This document shows, one piece after another, positions 1-10,556 of a DNA stretch of 64,000 nt. The stretch spans positions 84,940,001 to 85,004,000 of the forward strand of contig OZ231127.1 in the NCBI GenBank assembly GCA_965153355.1, given 5' to 3'. The notes beneath the pieces were generated by a model. It ran no database searches and was not told the origin of the DNA. It worked only from the letters and a program-made list of their open reading frames with translations. The first letter of the stretch is position 1. Each line of letters begins with the position of its first letter. Made by a program: the position numbers and the translations under genes. Source of the DNA: Flaccisagitta enflata. Taxonomy: Eukaryota > Chaetognatha > Sagittoidea > Aphragmophora.

Positions 1-213
1 CGGAGGATGAAGGAGGACGGAGGGACGGGGAGGGTGGACTTGGTGGTGGATGTAATGGTATATGTTCTTTGTTACGTGGTGATGGAAGTACAGATTAGAT
101 AAGAATTGAGTGTGGACGGTGGAGTCTTTAGTGTGTTGCTGCCATACACTAGGAGAACCAACGTACGGTAGAGAAAGTGGAAGAGAGAGTAGCAGTGATC
201 GCTGTTTTATGGC

Positions 214-242
214 AGAGAGAGAGAGAGAGAGAGAGAGAGAAA
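214..242. repeat. (GA)n microsatellite
   Basis: A short perfect GA run in otherwise purine-rich DNA. Nothing else is recognisable in the first 470 bases. Confidence 0.9.
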
Positions 243-475
243 ATCTAATTTCCAATATGATTATTTTTTGAGGGGGTGGTAAAGGTTGCTGCCCAAGGGA
301 GGGGAAATGCGGAATTGCAGACATATAGAAGGTTTTTTGGTAGGTAATGGGGTCTAGGAGGGGGGAGGGGGAGTTTTAGATTTCATGTGTTGCAGTGGAC
401 GAAAATGTAGAATGTTAAAGAGATACAAATGGTTGTGGTTGTGATGTCGTGGTAGGAAAATTTGGATGGTAGATC

Positions 476-690
476 AAGATCAAGATTAAGATTAAGATTA
501 AGATTAAGATTAAGATTAAGGTTACGATTAAGATTAAGATTAAGATTGAAATTAAGATTAGGATCAAGTTTAAGATTAAGATTAATATTAAGATTAAGAT
601 TACGATTAAAATTAGATCGAGAGCAAGATCGAGATTGAGATTGAGATTACAATTAAGATTTAGATAGGGAAGCAGATTAAGATCAAGATC
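476..690. repeat. (AAGATT)n hexanucleotide array, degenerate
   Basis: AAGATT-type hexamers repeat with many substitutions (AAGATC, GAGATT, ACGATT). The unit is not the animal telomere repeat TTAGGG. The 106-residue open frame across it, rich in L, I, N and D, is a readout of the repeat and not a gene. Confidence 0.85.
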
Positions 691-773
691 AAAATCGAGA
701 TCGAGATTTAGATAAAGAAGCAGAGTTTGGCTCAAAACGAGCTCTGTTTATTGGGTTAAAACCAAAAAGACGT

Positions 774-1027
774 TTTTAGATGCGTCCTCGCGTCTCTATA
801 ATAGGCTGTGTCCGTCGGTCGGTCGGTTGGTTGGTTGGTCAGTCTGTTGGATTCCTTAAAAACATCAAAATCATTTTTTCATCCAAAAAGTGGTTCTAAC
901 CCAGTAAACGAAGCATACATCAAGTAATTCATTCATTGAATCATTTATTCATTCACAAATGACATTCATTCATAAAATAAATTCATTCAAAAAGGACGCA
1001 TCGTTGGCTTACTTGGCCTTGTTTTTT
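774..1027 (-). mobile_element. HINE-like element, family C copy 1
   Basis: In plus-strand order it reads TTTTAG, GATGCGTCC, an inverted CGCGTC forming a hairpin, CTCTATAATA, a CGGT/TGGT tetranucleotide core, an imperfect ATTC array, then GGACGCATC and a GGCCTTGTTTT end. GATGCGTCC therefore occurs near both ends in opposite orientation. The termini match families A and B, and the subterminal word is specific to family C. There is no coding capacity. The Helentron-derived assignment is inference from structure. Confidence 0.6.
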
Positions 1028-1326
1028 AAGTGCCGCTGAGTAATTCAACTTTCTATTTTTTTTTTACTTGCGAATGTCTGAAGTTGGAAGCAACTAGGCT
1101 CGCCCAGGGCAGGGGTTGGTACAAGGTGAAAGAGGAGGGGACTTTTTTACACCTTCTGGAACAAAGCAGAGTGCTGTTGGACCCAGGATTTTCAAGTCTT
1201 GAATTCTAAAATCGTTTAAATTTCTCCATGAAAATGGAATCTGAATCAAACAAATGCTATTGAAACTTATCAATGTTTTTTGAGGGCTAAGTCAAAGTAG
1301 CCCTGATCCGACCAACATGAAAAAAA

Positions 1327-1657
1327 GTACCCGTCACCACCCTATCATTCCGTAATCACCGCCCATTCACCTATCTCTAAGTACCTGTCACCCCCCTATC
1401 ATCCCTTAATCACCACCCATTCACCTATCTCTAAGTACCCGTCACCACCCTATCATCCCTTAATCACCACCCATTCACCTATCTCAAAGTACCCGTCACC
1501 ACCCTATCATCCCTTAATCGCCACCCATTCACCTATCTCTAAGTACCCGTCACCACCCTATCATCCCTTAATCACCACCCATTCACCTATCTCAAAGTAC
1601 CCGTCACCACCCTATCATCCCTTAATCACCGCCCATTCACCTATCTCTAATTACCCG
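1327..1657. repeat. 54-bp minisatellite, about 6 copies
   Basis: The unit begins GTACCCGTCACCACCC and contains CACCTATCTCTAA. Unit starts fall near 1328, 1382, 1436, 1490, 1544 and 1598, a 54-bp period with few substitutions. It abuts the truncated family-A element on its right. Confidence 0.9.
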
Positions 1658-1660
1658 TTC

Positions 1661-1787
1661 ACTAGACCATTTGGGCAGGAGCAGTGAGGTCCAAAAACAA
1701 AAATCATAAAAAAAAGTAAAGTGTGACCGACCAACCAACGGACGGACGGACAAAGCGGGGTGAAGAGTCGCGTGCACGCGACTAAAA
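1661..1787 (+). mobile_element. HINE-like element, family A, 5'-truncated
   Basis: It contains the family-A body (ACCATTTGGGCAGGAGCAGTG), a CCGA/CGGA core and the 3' hairpin AGTCGCGTGCACGCGACT followed by AAAA. The usual 5' end (AACAAGGCCGGATACACGGC) is missing, and the 54-bp minisatellite lies in its place. Confidence 0.7.
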
Positions 1788-1859
1788 AGCAGAGGAGCTA
1801 AAATCAATTTTGGGGAACGAAGTGGGAGATAAGCACGAAAATTTTCTTTTCTCTGTGTC

Positions 1860-1871
<12 letters not shown>

Positions 1872-1931
<60 letters not shown>
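1872..1931. repeat. (TC)n microsatellite
   Basis: A perfect CT run of about 60 bases. Confidence 0.95.
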
Positions 1932-1936
<5 letters not shown>

Positions 1937-1995
1937 TTTGCGAAGGAAGAATTCTGTGACGTCGTTTCGTGCTTATTTCATCAGTATAAATGTGC

Positions 1996-2355
1996 ATCAT
2001 CTCTGTCTCTGTCTCTGTCTTTGTCCCTCTTTCTATCTCTGTCGCTGTCTTTGTTATTGTCTTTATCATTGTAGTATTTGTCTTTGTCTTTGTCACCATC
2101 ATTGTCTCTGTCACTGCATTTTTCTTGGTCTCTGTCATAATGTCTGCCTCTGTCTTTGTCTTTGACTTTGTATTTGTCTTTTTCTTTGTCTCTGTCATTG
2201 TATTTCTCTTTGTCTCCGTCATTGTCTCTGCTTCCGTCATTGTTTCTGCCTTTGTCTTTGTCTTTCTCTCCGTCATTGTCTCTGCCTCCGTCAGTGTTTC
2301 TGCCTTTGTCTTTGTCTTTGTCTTTGTCTTTGTCTTTGTCTTTGTCTTTGTCTTT
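1996..2355. repeat. (TGTCTY)n hexanucleotide array
   Basis: TGTCTT and TGTCTC hexamers with interruptions, ending in a clean TTTGTC run near 2310-2355. Overlapping open frames on both strands (146-158 residues of V/F/S or T/K/E) follow from the hexamer, so I do not call a gene. Confidence 0.85.
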
Positions 2356-3040
2356 AAAACTTCGTCTCTCACCTTATTTTCGTTGCGTCGCCGTTGTTGT
2401 GTAAGCAGATTCGTATGTTATTTCTTCTTCTTCTATCCTCTCATTTTCTCTTTTTTCCTTTTATGACTGGGCGTCTTTCTCGCAACGTTGGATGATTTTA
2501 TGTTTTTTGTTTCAATCGTTGTCCGCTGTGTGTGTGTGTGGCGCTGCTGTCGGCGACGTTGTCACTGCGCGGCCGCGTTGTTGTTTTTGTTTTGAGATCG
2601 CTCGATGAATAATGGATGCACTTTGTCGATAGTTTCTTTTTTTTTTTTTATGGTCTTTTGTTTTTGTTTTTGTTTTTCCGATTGGGGTGGGGGTATACGT
2701 CAAGGTTGTTTTCTTTCTTTGTTCTGGCCTTAATGATGTTCCTTCTTTTTTTTCAGATTTGTTTCAGATTTTATTTTCAAAATCTTATCTCCTTCCCCAC
2801 TCGTTTTTCCTGATTCATCGCTCCTTTCACCCTCTACTCTTTCACTTTCTCTAGTTTTCAATGATTGTACAATGTACTGTAGATGTCATCTAGACATGGA
2901 AATATGGATTAACTCAGAGTGTGAGTACTAATTGAATTAAAAGCTCTATGTTTTTTAGGGTTTTCCGTTAACAATAGAGTGTAGCATCCTTTTTGGGCAG
3001 CGGCCCGAAGGGGTCGATTACCTATGCTTTCACACATATA

Positions 3041-3638
3041 CTACTTAGGCCAAAAAAAACGCAATTTTCTTCAAAAGACCTGAATTTTTGATACTTTAGC
3101 TCTTCAAATCTTTGGGAAAGGGCATTGAGATTAAGGACTAGTATCCACTATAACCCCCTGAGCTGAGGTAGGTGCCTAGGCCATATATGAGCAAAAATGA
3201 TATGGTTTTGCCAACATGTACACTCACGGCTGGATCCCAAATTGAAGCGTTTTTATCAATCAATTCTAAGGTTTCTCCCTTATCCAGGAGGTAGTTAATG
3301 ATACCGGGACCTCAATTCTTTAACAGATTTACCTTTTACTATCACTAGGGGCAATCATGGAGCAGAAAAATGGCATTGGAGACTGAACATTTTTTTGCAG
3401 AAACCAATTCAAAGATGCCAAAACTCAAAATGGTGAAATTTTGTGTGAGTTTCAGAGTGTTACTTTTTCAAAGATTGGCTAATTTCTTTAAAACGGCTAA
3501 TCATAGCCTCTTGGGACCATGTTTTTTGAACTCCTTACACAAAAACACTTCCAAAATACTTCGGAGAGCAGCACTCCTTGACCAGTAATGTACATTTACC
3601 CTTGTGCATATAGATTGCGTTTTTTATGGCCTAAGTAG
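3041..3638. mobile_element. Mariner-like MITE, family H, inserted in G1
   Basis: The terminal inverted repeats begin CTACTTAGGCC and continue through an A-tract into CGCAAT; the right end is the reverse complement. TA flanks both ends (3039-3040 and 3639-3640), as in Tc1/mariner insertions. Removing it restores the G arm order (CACACATA then GGGGATTTTCTCC). The interior is 598 bp of AT-rich DNA with no transposase frame. Confidence 0.75.
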
Positions 3639-3980
3639 TAGGGGATTTTCTCCTCCTTCTCCGCCTCCTTCTACGTACCCCCCCCTCAAATCCCAGTCTC
3701 GAGGCCCAAATCCCAGTCTCGAGGCCCAAATCCCAGTCTCAAGGCCCAAATCCCAGCCTCGAGGCCCAAATCCTAGCCTCACAGCCCAAATCCTAGCCTG
3801 GAGGCTGAAAATTGGGCCTCGAGGCTGGGACCTAGGCCTCTTAGCTGGGATTTGGACCTCAAGGCTGACATTTTGGCCTCAAGGCTGGAATATGGGCCTC
3901 CAAGCTAGGATTTGGGCCTTGAGGCTAGGATTTGTGCCTCGAGACTGGGATTTGAGGGGGGAAGTAAGAAGGAGAAGAAC

Positions 3981-4506
3981 TAGTCATCCAAGGATCGCAC
4001 ATGGTCAGCGGTACCCGATGCCCTGCTGGGAGTGATTCAGTGATGAAGTAGAGTGAGAGCAGGGCAGCGGCCCCAAAGGGCCGATGTTCTGTAGAACACA
4101 GGGGGGAATTTCCAAACGTCCTGAGGGGGCATATTTCAGGCCTTAGATGACTAATTTAGGCCACTGAAGGCATATTTGAAGGCTGGAGGGCAGAATTAAG
4201 GCTTGGAGAGCAGATTTGAGGTTTTGAGGGCAAATCTGAGGTTTTGAGGGCTGGTTTGATGCTTTAGAGACTAGTTGAAGGTCTGGAGGGCAGATTTGAG
4301 GTCTGAAGGTCAGATTTGAGGCTGAGGGGGCTGATAAGAAGATTTGAGGCCTCGAAGGCTAAATTGAGGGCTGGGAGGGCAAATTTGAGGTCATGATGGC
4401 CAACGGGGGGGAGGGATGGAAGGATGGAAGGACAGACGGACGGACGGACGTCTGGAAATTCCCCCCTGTGTTCTACAGGACATTGGCCCTTTGGGGCCGC
4501 TGCCCA
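3981..4506. mobile_element. Foldback unit G2 with I-type flank, inserted in G1
   Basis: At 4062-4505 two arms face each other: GGGCAGCGGCCCCAAAGGGC, then TGTAGAACACAGGGGGGAA, and their reverse complement. Between them is a GAGGGCAGATTTGAGG-type minisatellite. An ~80-bp flank (3981-4061, GGTCAGCGGTACCCG) also accompanies G-type ends near 10.2 kb and 24.1 kb. AGAA lies at both outer junctions, so the unit plus flank may have moved together. Confidence 0.55.
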
Positions 4507-4588
4507 GAAAGGAGGAGAAGGAGGAGAAAATTCCCCATATGTGTGAAAGCATAGGTCATCGACCCTTTCGGGGCTGCAGCCCAAAAAG

Positions 4589-5171
4589 TATAAAAATATA
4601 CAGGGTCATCCACCTGCGATGTCAGATTCTGTTAAGCTTTTTCTCAGAGATGTAGGAGCCATGGATTAGAAACTTGATGGGTCTTATTTTCTTGTATTAA
4701 GAATTTATCCAGGCCTGTATATAATTGAGTTCCCCCCGTGGGGGGGGGGAGAAAAAAATCAAAGGGTTTGGAGATGGGGAAGGAAATCAAAGAGGGGAAA
4801 AAGAGAAAGAAAGAAAATTTGGGGAAAATATAACTTTTGGCAGTATAAAATCACAAAAACACAATTTGACACTACGTAACACTTAACTATACTGTTTCAT
4901 TGCCTTATGGGGACAAGAAATCATAGATTTTAAAATGCGACGCAATGTAAAAACAAAGGGGGGGGAATCAAAAGCGACTCAATCATATACACCCCTGATG
5001 TTATCACTGTAGGTCAAGCAGTTCAAATTATATGAGAATTTTTGAATTAAAATCCCACAAAGCAGATTGCATAGAAAATAAAGAAATCTTGCATCTATTC
5101 AATTCATCATTTCTAGACTATTTTAGTCACAGATGATAGACTAGTCACAAATGTTAGCAAAGTTGGTTGAC
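4589..5171. other. Unannotated AT-rich stretch
   Basis: It holds a G-run near 4740-4750 and low-complexity A-rich DNA. I see no gene, RNA gene or repeat family. Confidence 0.5.
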
Positions 5172-5236
5172 ACTAAAGACAACATCAAATCGCCTCTTAT
5201 TCAAGGCCAATTTTTCAATCGTGGTTTCCATTGTTT

Positions 5237-6137
5237 AAACAAGGCCAATTAGCAGGCCTTTCCCTAGTCATTTTTTTGAGCGGGCCAATCGGGCCCAATC
5301 CTCCAAATTTTAGCGGGCCCGACAAAGAAACAGCGGGCCCGGTATATTTTACTGTTCTCTGTTCCCAACTAGTGGTATTTTATAGTGGCTATTATGTAAA
5401 AAAAACTCAAGCCAATCATTCTCCTTGCATATCCCATTCAGATCTAACAATTTCAACTATAAAACAATTGTGGTTATCATGGGCTTCTTTGAGGGTGAGG
5501 GCAAGAAAGTAAAAGAAAAAAGAGAAGCCTTAAGACTACTAATGGCAGTAAGTTCAATTTAGCACAGTGAAAATGATGTAAAAAAACGAGCACTGCAACA
5601 GTTATTCTTCACAAATTTTAGTGCACTGCTCAAATCAGATGGTGCTTCAAAAAAATATGGAGAACTTGTATCAAGATTTGCCGATTACCCCCATTAGAAA
5701 GTCTCAAGTCGACTTATGGCAGCAAAAAAATTGTTTTCTTTAAAAAGTCGATTTACAAAAAGTTTTCTATGTATGACATGCTATCCAAGGTGTATGCTTT
5801 GAATGTCTCAGAGGAGAGACTATTCAGAATCATTCTTTTTTTCTTTTTTTTTAAATTCATGAAATGTAACTTTGAAGAACGTCATCAAAACAGTTTCAGA
5901 GAAAAAAGTTGAGTGCAAAACAGGTAGCCAAATGGGAGCGGGCCAACCGGGCCCACTGCTAGCAAAAAGTGCGGGCCCGACAGCCAAATTGCGGGCCTCG
6001 GGCCCGCGGGCCCGCTCTAAATCAAGGCCTGCCAATTAGGCCAATAAGGTGCGACGTGTGGATCATACGTTACCGACCAACCAACAAACCAACCAACCAA
6101 CCAACCAACCGACTGACAGACACAGCCAGTCTAAAAA
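5237..6137 (+). mobile_element. HINE-like element, family B, split by a hAT insertion
   Basis: The 5' end reads AAACAAGGCCAATTAG and, after the inserted hAT, continues GGCCAATAAGGTGCGACGTG, then a CCAA/CCGA core and CTAAAAA. The subterminal GGTGCGAC word is that of the family-B copy at 29302-29442. The usual 3' hairpin (GGTGC..GTCGCACC) is absent, probably deleted. Confidence 0.65.
5253..6031. mobile_element. hAT-type DNA element, 779 bp
   Basis: The termini are CAGGCCTT and AAGGCCTG. An exact 8-bp duplication, CCAATTAG, flanks it (5245-5252 and 6032-6039), diagnostic of hAT-like insertion. GCGGGCCC-type words cluster just inside both ends, as subterminal transposase sites do in hAT elements. 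The middle has only short broken frames; SKVYALNVSEERLF near 5780-5825 faintly resembles a hAT dimerisation segment, but I do not rely on it. Presumably non-autonomous. Confidence 0.85.
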
Positions 6138-6282
6138 GATTAGCAAGTACCAATGCATCATCTTGGGATTTTGATTGAAAATCTGCTCCAAGGGGAAATG
6201 TCGGCTTTAGCTTCTAATCTTAATAAAAAACAAACTACAGGGCCCACATGGATGGAATTTGGATGCGAAAAACGTTGATCTA

Positions 6283-6392
6283 TATAATCTATAATCTATA
6301 ATCTATAATCTATAATCTATAATCTATAATCTATAATCTATAATCTATAATCTAAAATCTAAATTCTATATTCTTTAATCTATAATCTATAA
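6283..6392. repeat. (ATAATCT)n heptanucleotide array
   Basis: About 12 clean copies of ATAATCT followed by decayed ones. The 7-bp period is uncommon among this window's microsatellites. Confidence 0.9.
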
Positions 6393-6399
6393 ACTATAT

Positions 6400-7020
6400 A
6401 ATAAATTTCAAATCCATGGTTCTTTTCATTTCTGAGGAAAAGCTCGACATAAATCAAAAACTCAGGTGGATGCCAAAATTCCAATTCCCAACTCCAATCG
6501 AAAAAAACAGCTCTGATCTGGACTCAAACCTGCGACCTTGAAATTAAGATCACTTGGTTGAGTTTGTCTTAGTTTATTCAAACAACATTTAAATTGAATA
6601 ATCCGCCATACCCAACTGCCAACTTTTCGGGACAAGAGCATATCTCACACACAAATGATTTCATTGTACTTGCATTATTGCATAACAGAAAATCAAGGTA
6701 TGAGTTCTCCTATATTAAGATTCTAGACGACTTCTACTGTACATGGTTGAGTTGAGAGCAAAAGTACGTGACCAAAGAGATCCGTGGTTGTGAAGATGAT
6801 GAGATATTTACAATCTTGTTATTGGATTTCAAACGTGTTTATTAAAAATGTTTGACACAAAAAAAGCGGTTTTCATTCTTTATGTTTCCACATATTTTTT
6901 TCCTCATATATGATATTATTTATCCTCTATAAACGTTGGTGCATATTCCTTTCCCGTCCAATAAATATCGGTGACGAAAAAGACGAAGCAAGCTGAAGAG
7001 AGCAAAAAAATAAAAATAAA
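6400..7020. other. Unannotated stretch with a weak tRNA-like box
   Basis: No protein frame of note. On the minus strand, 6510-6565 reads AGGTCGCAGGTTTGAGTCC, resembling the B box of a tRNA gene or tRNA-derived SINE. I find no matching A box or acceptor stem, so I do not call a tRNA. Confidence 0.3.
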
Positions 7021-7031
7021 AAAATAAAAAA

Positions 7032-7524
<493 letters not shown>

Positions 7525-7579
7525 AAAGGAATAGAACTAGGAAATGTGGGTTTTTATAACCACCAGTCGCCAAATGAAT

Positions 7580-8050
7580 TTCCTTTCTCTAGATTCCTTT
7601 TCTCTCTTGATGGTCTCTTTTTTTCTTTTCTTTTCCTCCTTTCCTCATTTATTTCTTCTCCTTTCTTTCTTCCTCCTTCCTTTCCTAATTCTTTCTCTTC
7701 TCCATTATTTCTCCTTTCCTTATTTTCTCTCTTCTCCTTTCTTTCTCTCTTCCTCCTTTCCTCATTCTATCTCTTCTACTTTCTTTCTCTCTTCCTCCTT
7801 TCCATAATCTCTTTCTTTTTCTTTCTTTCTCTCTTTCCCCCTTCCTTATTCTTTTTCTTCTCCTTTCTTCCTCCTTCCTTTCCATATTTTTTCTCTTCTC
7901 CTTTCTTTCTCTCTTCCTCCTTTCCTTATTCTGTCTCTTCTCCATTATTTCTCTCATCCTCCTTTCCATAATCTCTTTCTTTTCCTTTCTTTCTCTCTTT
8001 CTCCTTTCCTCATTCTGTCTCTTCTACTTTCTTTCTCTCTTCCTCCTTTC
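7580..8050. repeat. Polypyrimidine minisatellite
   Basis: Units of roughly 50-65 bp built from CTTTCTTTCTCTCTTCCTCC, TTTCC and TTATTCTGTCTCTTCTCC. A related array lies at 10284-10540. The 1.74-kb palindrome begins at its right edge. Confidence 0.8.
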
Positions 8051-9792
8051 CACACATCTCTGGATACCCCCCCAAAAAGAATCGAAAATACCATTTTTTC
8101 TAACTGTGCTATTTGTCTTCAGGAACATGTGGGCTACTGAAAAAAACAAAAAACAAAAAAATTCTTCTGAAATTTTTAATTTATTTCACTGTTTAGATAA
8201 AAAAAAGGGCATTTTTAGCACTTTTTAAGCATAAAATTGTTCATGCAGCTTAGAAAATCCAAAAAAATACTGGAAACGTATGGCAATAGATAGAATATAC
8301 ACGTTTTTACCCTTCATAAACAGTTTTTCTAGGTATCATACAGATTAGAGCTTAAAAATGGCCTAAAAATGACAAAATATGGCTTTTTTCCGTAGTTTTC
8401 AGTCTAAATTTGTTTTTACAGCATTTTAACTCCCGAAAAATCCTGGAAAAGTGTAGTAGTAGTCTGAGCTTAACTACTTTTACCCTGAACAATCAGTAAA
8501 TTTTGATTTTTTTAGGTTTAGAGTTAAAAAATAGCTAAAAAATAGCAAAATATTGTGTTTTTAAGCATCTTAAAGCAAATAATTATTTATGCACTTTTAT
8601 AAATAAAAAAAAAATACTGGAAATGTGTGGCAATAGATAGAATATACATGTTTTTACCTTTCACAAAAAGTTTTTTTAGACATCTTAAAGATTAAAGTTT
8701 AAAAATAGCGTAAAAATACTAAAATATGGTTTTTTTCAGCATTTTTAAGTCTCAAATTTTTTAATACAGCATTTCAACTCCCAAAAATCCTAGAAATGTG
8801 TAGTAGTAGTCTGAGTTTAACTTAAAAAAACAAAAAATTGATATTCTTAAACTAAAAGATTGTTCATGAATTTCCAAAAATTTATAACACCGCATAAACA
8901 ATCTTTTACTTGAAAATGCTTAAAAAAACAATATTTTGCTCTTTAAAAGTCATTTTTAAACTATGAACTTAAAAAAATTATTGATTGTTCAGGGTAAAAG
9001 TATTTAAATTCAGACTACTACTACATATTTCTAGGATTTTTGGGAGTTGAAATGCTGTATTAAAAAAATTGAGACTTAAAAATGCTGAAAAAAAAAACAT
9101 ATTTCAGTATTTCTACGCCATTTTTAAACTTTAATCTTTAAGATGTCTGAAAAAACTTTTTGTGAAAGGTAAAAACATGTATATTCTATCTATTGCCACA
9201 CATTTCCAGTATTTTTTTTTTTATTCATAAAAGTGCACGAATAATTATTTACTTTAGGATGCCTAAAAACACAATATTTTGCTATTTTTTAGCTATTTTT
9301 TAACTTTAAACCTAAAAGAATCAAAATTTTCTGATTGTTCAAGGTAAAAGTAGTTAAGCTCAGACTACTACTACACTTTTCTAGGATTTTTCGGGAGTTA
9401 AAATACTGTAAAAACAAATTGAGACTGAAAAATACTGAAAAAAAAACATATTTTATCATTTTTAGGCTATTTTTTAAGCTCTAATCTGTATGATTTTTTA
9501 AAAAATTGTTTATGAAGGGTAAAAATGTATATATTCTATCTATTGCCATACATTTCCAGTATTTTTTTGGATTTTCTAAGCTGCATGATTTTGGATTTTC
9601 TAAGCTGCATAAACAATTCTATGCTTAAAAAGTGCTAAAAATGCCCTTTTTTTACCTAAAAGTGAAATAAATGAAAAAATTTCAGAAGAATTGTTTTGTT
9701 TTTTTTCAGTAGTCTACATGTTCAGGAAGACAATAGCACAGTCAGAAAATGGTAGGCTTTCGATTCTCTGGGGGGGTATCCAGAGATGTGTG
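8051..9792. mobile_element. 1.74-kb foldback DNA element with CACACATCT ends
   Basis: The sequence is an almost end-to-end inverted repeat. The left arm starts CACACATCTCTGGATACCCC and the right ends with its complement; matching continues to a turn-over near 8890. Each arm holds ~345-bp tandem subunits (TGGCAATAGATAGAATATAC near 8280 and 8630, complements near 9180 and 9530). An exact 4-bp TTTC flanks both ends (8047-8050 and 9793-9796). No coding frame is present, so it depends on another element. The terminal motif and 4-bp duplication match the 47033-51991 transposon. Confidence 0.8.
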
Positions 9793-9797
9793 TTTCT

Positions 9798-10283
9798 GGG
9801 CAGCGGCCTGGGCAACACACTATAGCCACACAGGGGGAATTTTCTCCTTCTTCTCCTCCTTCTTCTTCTTTATCCTCCCCCACCTCTGGGGCCCAGCACC
9901 TCAGCCTCGAGGTCCATTCAGCCTCTGGGCGGGCTTAAGTCCTAGCCTGAGGCCCAAACCTAACTCCTCAAGGCCCAAACCATCTTAGGCCAAAATCCTA
10001 TCCCCAAGGCCTGTAAACCCAGCCTTTGGGGGATTTGGGCCTCGGCATTTGGATTTGGGCATTGAGGTTAGGATATGGGCCTTCGAGGCTGAGATATGGG
10101 GCCTGGACGTTGGGAGTGGGGACGGGAGAAGGAGAAATGAGGAGAAGAAAAGGAGAAATTCTCATGCGAAAGCTACAAGACATCGACCCTTTGGGGGCCG
10201 CTGCCCTGCTGCCCTGCTCCCACCCTCAACCACAATCATGACCTACCTAAGCAGGGCACGGGTACCGCTGACCACTTAACGCT
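9798..10283. mobile_element. Foldback element G3 with I-type flank
   Basis: It starts GGGCAGCGGCC, then GGGGGAATTTTCTCCTTC and AGGCCCAAAC-type units, which turn over to TTTGGGCCT-type units. The right arm is GGAGAAATTC, then CATCGACCCTTTGGGGGCC, GCTGCCC. The last ~78 bp (CAGGGCACGGGTACCGCTGA) are the I flank in reverse orientation. Same design as the copies near 4.1 and 24.1 kb. Confidence 0.6.
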
Positions 10284-10540
10284 TTTGTGACTATTCTGTC
10301 TCTTCTCCTTTCTTTCTTTCTCTCTTTCTCTTTTCCTTATTCTGTCTCTTCTCCTTTCTTTCTTTCTCTCTTTCTCTTTTCCTTATTCTGTCTCTTCTCC
10401 TTTCTTTCTTTCTCTCTTTCTCTTTTCCTTATTCTGTCTCTTCTCCTTTGTTTTTCTCTTCCTTTCATTCTCTCTCCCTCCTTTCCTTATTCCATATCTT
10501 CTGCTTTCTTTTCTTTGCCTCCTCTTCCCATTCTACTTTA
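10284..10540. repeat. Polypyrimidine minisatellite, 64-bp unit
   Basis: Three near-identical units (TTATTCTGTCTCTTCTCC plus CTTTCTTTCTCTC) and a decayed tail. Related to 7580-8050. Confidence 0.85.
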
Positions 10541-10556
10541 CTTACCTTTTGTTAAG

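Larger units (their letters stand above)
2989..4588. mobile_element. Foldback element G1, interrupted twice
   Basis: The outer arms are inverted copies: the left begins CTTTTTGGGCAGCGGCCC, GGGTCGATTACCTATGCTTTCACACATA; the right ends TATGTGTGAAAGCATAGGTC, CCCTTTCGGGGCTGCAGCCC, AAAAAG. Next inside is a CTCC-rich arm, then an array of ~20-bp units (AGGCCCAAATCCCAGCCTCG) that turns over to its reverse complement near 3790. An H element (3041-3638) interrupts the left arm and a second unit (3981-4506) the right. There is no coding content. I do not recognise a published family. Confidence 0.65.
5172..6240. repeat. Old dispersed repeat D, split by a nested insertion
   Basis: The left part (5172-5236, CATCAAATCGCCTCTTATTC) and the right part (6138-6240) match, in the same order, a continuous stretch at about 16246-16370. 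The family-B element lies between them, so D is the oldest layer. Its nature is unknown. Confidence 0.5.

Noticed and set aside
476-690. Interstitial telomere-like array
   Set aside because: The unit is AAGATT and variants, not TTAGGG, and it is strongly degenerate.
5340-5930. hAT transposase gene inside 5253-6031
   Set aside because: Only short broken frames are present. The SEERLF-like segment is too weak to call even a pseudogene.
6510-6565. tRNA gene or tRNA-derived SINE on the minus strand
   Set aside because: Only a B-box-like stretch (GGTTTGAGTCC) is visible. A box, acceptor stem pairing and anticodon arm could not be found.
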